64,000 nucleotides of DNA. Source: Hyphomicrobiales bacterium. Lineage in GTDB: Bacteria; Pseudomonadota; Alphaproteobacteria; Rhizobiales; Rhizobiaceae. Below are positions 61,584 through 64,000 of the stretch, one piece after another. The DNA is taken from the NCBI GenBank assembly GCA_900472675.1, contig UCJA01000005.1, forward strand, positions 1-64,000, in the 5' to 3' direction. Made by a program: the position numbers and the translations under genes. Each line of letters starts with the position of its first letter. Position 1 is the first letter of the stretch. A model generated the notes under the pieces. That model ran no database searches. It worked only from the letters and a program-made list of their open reading frames with translations, and had not been told where the DNA came from.

Positions 61584-62159
61584 TCAGGCGCGTTCTGCGC
61601 CGCGTTCCGGCAAGAGCGGATAGCCGACGATGACCGCCCGCGCGGCCAGTGCCGCAATCAGGGCCTTCAGCACGTCGCCGGGGATAAAGGCGAGGTCTCC
61701 GATGAAGGCCTTGGGAATGCCGATGCCGGTCACCAAACCGAGATAGATGACGCCGAGCGCGTGATCGACGACGACGCCACCGGCGAGCGCCGCCAGGAAG
61801 AAGGCGGAGGTCTGCATGAGGCCGCTTTGCGACCGTTTGACAAACCGTTCGGAAAGAAAGCCGGTAACGATGGCGGCAAACAGGAAGCCGACGAGATAGC
61901 CCGCGGTGGGCGACGCAAACACGGCAAGACCGCCCCGTCCACCTGAAAGCACCGGCAGGCCGATTGCCACCAGCACCAGCAGCAGCAGCACCGCAAAACC
62001 GCCGCGCTTGGCGCCGAGCACCGTTCCTGCCAGCATCACGCCGAGCGACTGCGCGGTGATCGGCACCGGAATGAACCCCAGCATGACGGGCGGCACGACG
62101 CCGAGCGCGACGATGATGGCGGTAAACAGGGCAGCCAGGACAAGATCCCGTGTTGTCAT
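61584..62159 (-). CDS. bioY: Biotin ECF transporter S component BioY
   Basis: 191 residues, six helices. Substrate-specific biotin-binding subunit. Family pattern: VPPVMLGFIPVPITAQSLGVMLAG and the SGGRGGLAVFASPTAGYLVG segment that lines the biotin pocket. Last gene of bioMNY; ATG at 62159. Confidence 0.95.
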   Translation of the reverse strand: MTTRDLVLAALFTAIIVALGVVPPVMLGFIPVPITAQSLGVMLAGTVLGAKRGGFAVLLLLVLVAIGLPVLSGGRGGLAVFASPTAGYLVGFLFAAIVTGFLSERFVKRSQSGLMQTSAFFLAALAGGVVVDHALGVIYLGLVTGIGIPKAFIGDLAFIPGDVLKALIAALAARAVIVGYPLLPERGAERA

Positions 62160-62190
62160 GATGCGAAAATCCTCGATGCTTACAGAGGCG

Positions 62191-62796
62191 TCACTTCTGC
62201 CTTCGGATGCCGCGGGCGTCAATGGCGGCGGCAATCTCGTCGGCGTTCTTCAGGGTGAGGATCAGCAGTGGCACCGCGATGGTCAGCGGCTTCGGCTTAA
62301 ATCCCCGGGCGTGATGGGCATCGCGGATGGCATCGTAGCGGCTGAGCACCTCCGGCAGAAAGCGGATTACCAGCCCGACAGCAAGTCCGAGATCGGCAGC
62401 CCGCACCAGCCCGAGCCGTTCCAGCGGATAGGCGGCAGCTGTCAGTTCATCGATGAAATCTCCGGTCGTGGTGGTGGCCGTCACCGCGGCGGCGGCAAGC
62501 GCGAGCGCCGTCAGCCGGAACAACACTGCGGCGGCCTCGTCCCAGCCATTGAAGACCAGCGTAAACAGCGCAACCACCAGGATCGTCAGGCCCAGCATCC
62601 GCATGCGCACCCACGACTGCCGCCAGCCGATCCGCAGAGACAGGTAGAGCATTGCCGAGGCGATGGCAGCAAAGGCAAGCGGTACCGGCTGATAAATCAT
62701 AAACAGCGCAAGGCTCGACAGGCAGAGCCCGATCAGCTTCAGACGCGGCGACATAAGGTGCAGAAACGTGCCGCCTTCCACATAAAGCGCCTTCAT
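62191..62796 (-). CDS. bioN: ECF transporter T component BioN
   Basis: 201 residues, energy-coupling membrane subunit with four to six helices. The coupling-helix motifs are LPEVLSRYDAIRDAHHARGF (Ala-Arg-Gly, first) and an earlier similar segment; the C-terminus AIDARGIRRQK supplies the second Ala-Arg-Gly. These contact the ATPase. Overlaps the bioM stop by 4 nt. Confidence 0.93.
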   Translation of the reverse strand: MKALYVEGGTFLHLMSPRLKLIGLCLSSLALFMIYQPVPLAFAAIASAMLYLSLRIGWRQSWVRMRMLGLTILVVALFTLVFNGWDEAAAVLFRLTALALAAAAVTATTTTGDFIDELTAAAYPLERLGLVRAADLGLAVGLVIRFLPEVLSRYDAIRDAHHARGFKPKPLTIAVPLLILTLKNADEIAAAIDARGIRRQK

Positions 62797-63473
62797 GGCA
62801 GGGCGATCCCGCGGTAGCGGGCGATGACCTCGGCGGGCAACCCGTCACCCACAAGCCGACCCTCGTGAAACAGCAGCACCCGGTCGAAATCCGCGATCAG
62901 GTCGAGGTCGTGGCTCACCACCAGGACATGCTCGTTAAGCCCCTCGATGGTGTCTGCCACCAGCCGGCGGTTGCGCAGGTCGAGCTGGTTGGTGGGCTCG
63001 TCCATGATCAGGATGGGAGGCTCCGTCACCAGCACCGAGGCAAGTGCCGCGAGCTGCAGTTCGCCGCCCGACAGCTCGTGCGCCCGCCGCTCGCCAAGGT
63101 GCAGGATCCCGAGCCGTGACAGAACACGATCCACCAGGGCATTTATTTCGGGCTTGGGCAGCTTTCGCCCCTGCAGCCCGAGCGCGATATCCTCGCGCAG
63201 GACCGGCAGGATGATCTGGTTCTGCGGGTTCTGGAAGATGAAGCCGGTCTGCCCGCGGGCCTTGTCCGCATCGGCAACCGTATCGAAGCCGTTGACGGTA
63301 ACGCGGCCCGAAGCGGGCTTCACCAGCCCGTTGATCAGGCGCGCAAACGTGGTCTTGCCGGAACCGTTGAGGCCGACCACGCCGATCCGCCGTTCGCTGA
63401 GCGACAGGCTGAGCGCATGGAGAACCGTGCGCCCCTCGAAACGCGCCTCTGCCTCTTGAAACCGGATGTCCAC
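62793..63473 (-). CDS. bioM: ECF transporter ATPase BioM
   Basis: 226 residues. Walker A VGLNGSGKTTFARL, Q-loop FIFQNPQNQI, signature HELSGGELQLAALA, Walker B ILIMDEPTNQLDL and switch His in VVSHDLDLIADF. Start GTG at 63473 with GGAAGGG 6 nt upstream; the in-frame ATG at 63545 would add 24 unconserved residues. Energises BioY-BioN biotin uptake. First gene of the bioMNY operon, the order usual in rhizobia. Confidence 0.95.
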   Translation of the reverse strand: MDIRFQEAEARFEGRTVLHALSLSLSERRIGVVGLNGSGKTTFARLINGLVKPASGRVTVNGFDTVADADKARGQTGFIFQNPQNQIILPVLREDIALGLQGRKLPKPEINALVDRVLSRLGILHLGERRAHELSGGELQLAALASVLVTEPPILIMDEPTNQLDLRNRRLVADTIEGLNEHVLVVSHDLDLIADFDRVLLFHEGRLVGDGLPAEVIARYRGIALP

Positions 63474-63494
63474 GCCTGTCCCTTCCTTTGGCGC

Positions 63495-63504
63495 GTCTAT
63501 AGAC
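63495..63504. promoter_or_regulatory. Palindrome upstream of bioM
   Basis: A perfect 10-bp palindrome GTCTATAGAC 22 nt before the bioM start. Its centre TCTATAGA resembles, but does not match, the BioR biotin-repressor box of rhizobia (TTATCTATAA-like). Possible operator only. Confidence 0.3.
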
Positions 63505-63579
63505 TGGATGGCGAAAGAGGGGAATGCAGAACTGAAGGTGAACATTGCAACCGCAGCCGCGGCACCCTAGTCTGGTCTC

Positions 63580-64000
63580 ATGGCGATTCTCATCCCGAAC
63601 GAGCAGGCGCGGAAGATCTTCATCGAGCGGCAGCAGCTCTCGCAGCCGCCGGGTCGCGTCCTGTCGAAGCCGGGCCTGCTGCAACTGATCGACGATCTCG
63701 GCTTCGTGCAGGTGGATAGCATCGCCACCGTCGAGCGCGCCCATCACATGATCCTGTTTTCGCGCAGCCAGACTTACCGGCGCGAACACCTGACCACGCT
63801 GCTGGAAAAGGATCGCGATCTCTTCGAGCATTGGACGCATGACGCCTCGATCATCCCGGCGCGCTTCTTCCGCTACTGGAAGCACCGCTTCCGCCGCCGC
63901 GAGCCTGTGATCGCCGAGCGCTGGAAGAAGTGGCACGGCGAGGATTTCGACGCCGCCTTCGAGGAGACCTTCCGCCACATCGCCGAAAACGGTGCGATCA
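63580..64000 (+). CDS. YcaQ-family crosslink-repair DNA glycosylase (partial)
   Basis: 140 codons, cut by the window end. N-terminal winged-helix segment ARKIFIERQQLSQPPGRVLS, then GFVQVDSIATVERAHHMILF with the Q-x-D catalytic motif (QVD) of the YcaQ/AlkX interstrand-crosslink glycosylases, and FEHWTHDASIIPARFFRYW. ATG at 63580, divergent from bioM. It excises alkylated bases or unhooks DNA crosslinks; activity is by family only. Confidence 0.9.
   Translation, partial: MAILIPNEQARKIFIERQQLSQPPGRVLSKPGLLQLIDDLGFVQVDSIATVERAHHMILFSRSQTYRREHLTTLLEKDRDLFEHWTHDASIIPARFFRYWKHRFRRREPVIAERWKKWHGEDFDAAFEETFRHIAENGAI

Noticed and set aside
59790-61946. 718-codon open frame on the plus strand
   Set aside because: It runs antisense to xseB and the deacetylase-like gene and through the thioesterase and bioY in other frames; high-GC codon bias keeps the frame open. 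No motif or start site.
1-64000. CRISPR array, tRNA/rRNA genes, IS element or prophage
   Set aside because: No regularly spaced direct repeats, no tRNA cloverleaf-like sequence with TTCRA loop, and no transposase, integrase or phage structural motif among the reading frames.

Overview
The window is high-GC DNA with dense, short-spaced operons and gene families typical of Rhizobiaceae: DUF6101, DUF6481, two BA14K proteins, a rhizobial flagellin opening with MTSILTN, an HPE1-like secreted protein, and the xseB/dxs/tlyA/rlmD housekeeping set. I read it as a chromosomal segment of a free-living or plant-associated rhizobium relative. I see no tRNA, rRNA, CRISPR array, insertion sequence or prophage.

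Layout. 1-8000: a repeat-flanked DUF559 nuclease, glyS, a RelE/HigA-type toxin-antitoxin pair, a chemoreceptor, an HPE1-like secreted protein and purD. 8200-20400: tex, a cyclopropane fatty acid synthase behind unusual palindromes, ubiA, DUF6101, a sua5/FAD-oxidase/ModE-like operon, a cold shock gene, a methyltransferase and DUF2252. 20486-22026: a blue-light LOV histidine kinase with a response regulator. 22226-31559: a coherent locus built around an AHL-receptor-like LuxR solo that carries the Met/Trp replacements of the plant-signal-sensing PipR/OryR group, flanked by two proline iminopeptidase-like hydrolases and followed by a dipeptide-type ABC transporter and an amidase. 31802-41361: a long flagellin with a duplicated central module, a desaturase, a second cold shock gene, and a KaiC-like ATPase overlapping a hybrid histidine kinase. 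41611-43151: a cobalamin riboswitch in front of a GbcA-like Rieske oxygenase. 43234-50693: BA14K pair, CorA/ZntB transporter, acyl-CoA dehydrogenase and enoyl-CoA hydratase behind a MerR-type operator, then rlmD and tlyA. 50808-61001: dxs, xseB and a histone-deacetylase-like gene, interleaved with DUF4424, a broken vapBC, pirin, HepT/MntA and a TAXI-type TRAP transporter. 61144-64000: a thioesterase, bioMNY and the start of a YcaQ-like glycosylase.

How the parts work together. The LuxR solo, hydrolases, transporter and amidase form a plausible sense-import-hydrolyse circuit for a plant-derived amide or small peptide. The riboswitch-Rieske pair suggests an oxygen-dependent demethylation that is switched on when cobalamin is short. 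Several sensory modules (LOV kinase, KaiC with hybrid kinase, chemoreceptor, LuxR solo) lie within about 35 kb. Four toxin-antitoxin or TA-derived units mark accessory insertions; one toxin gene (vapC) is clearly dead.

Limits: all family calls come from reading motifs. No homology search or structure prediction was run.
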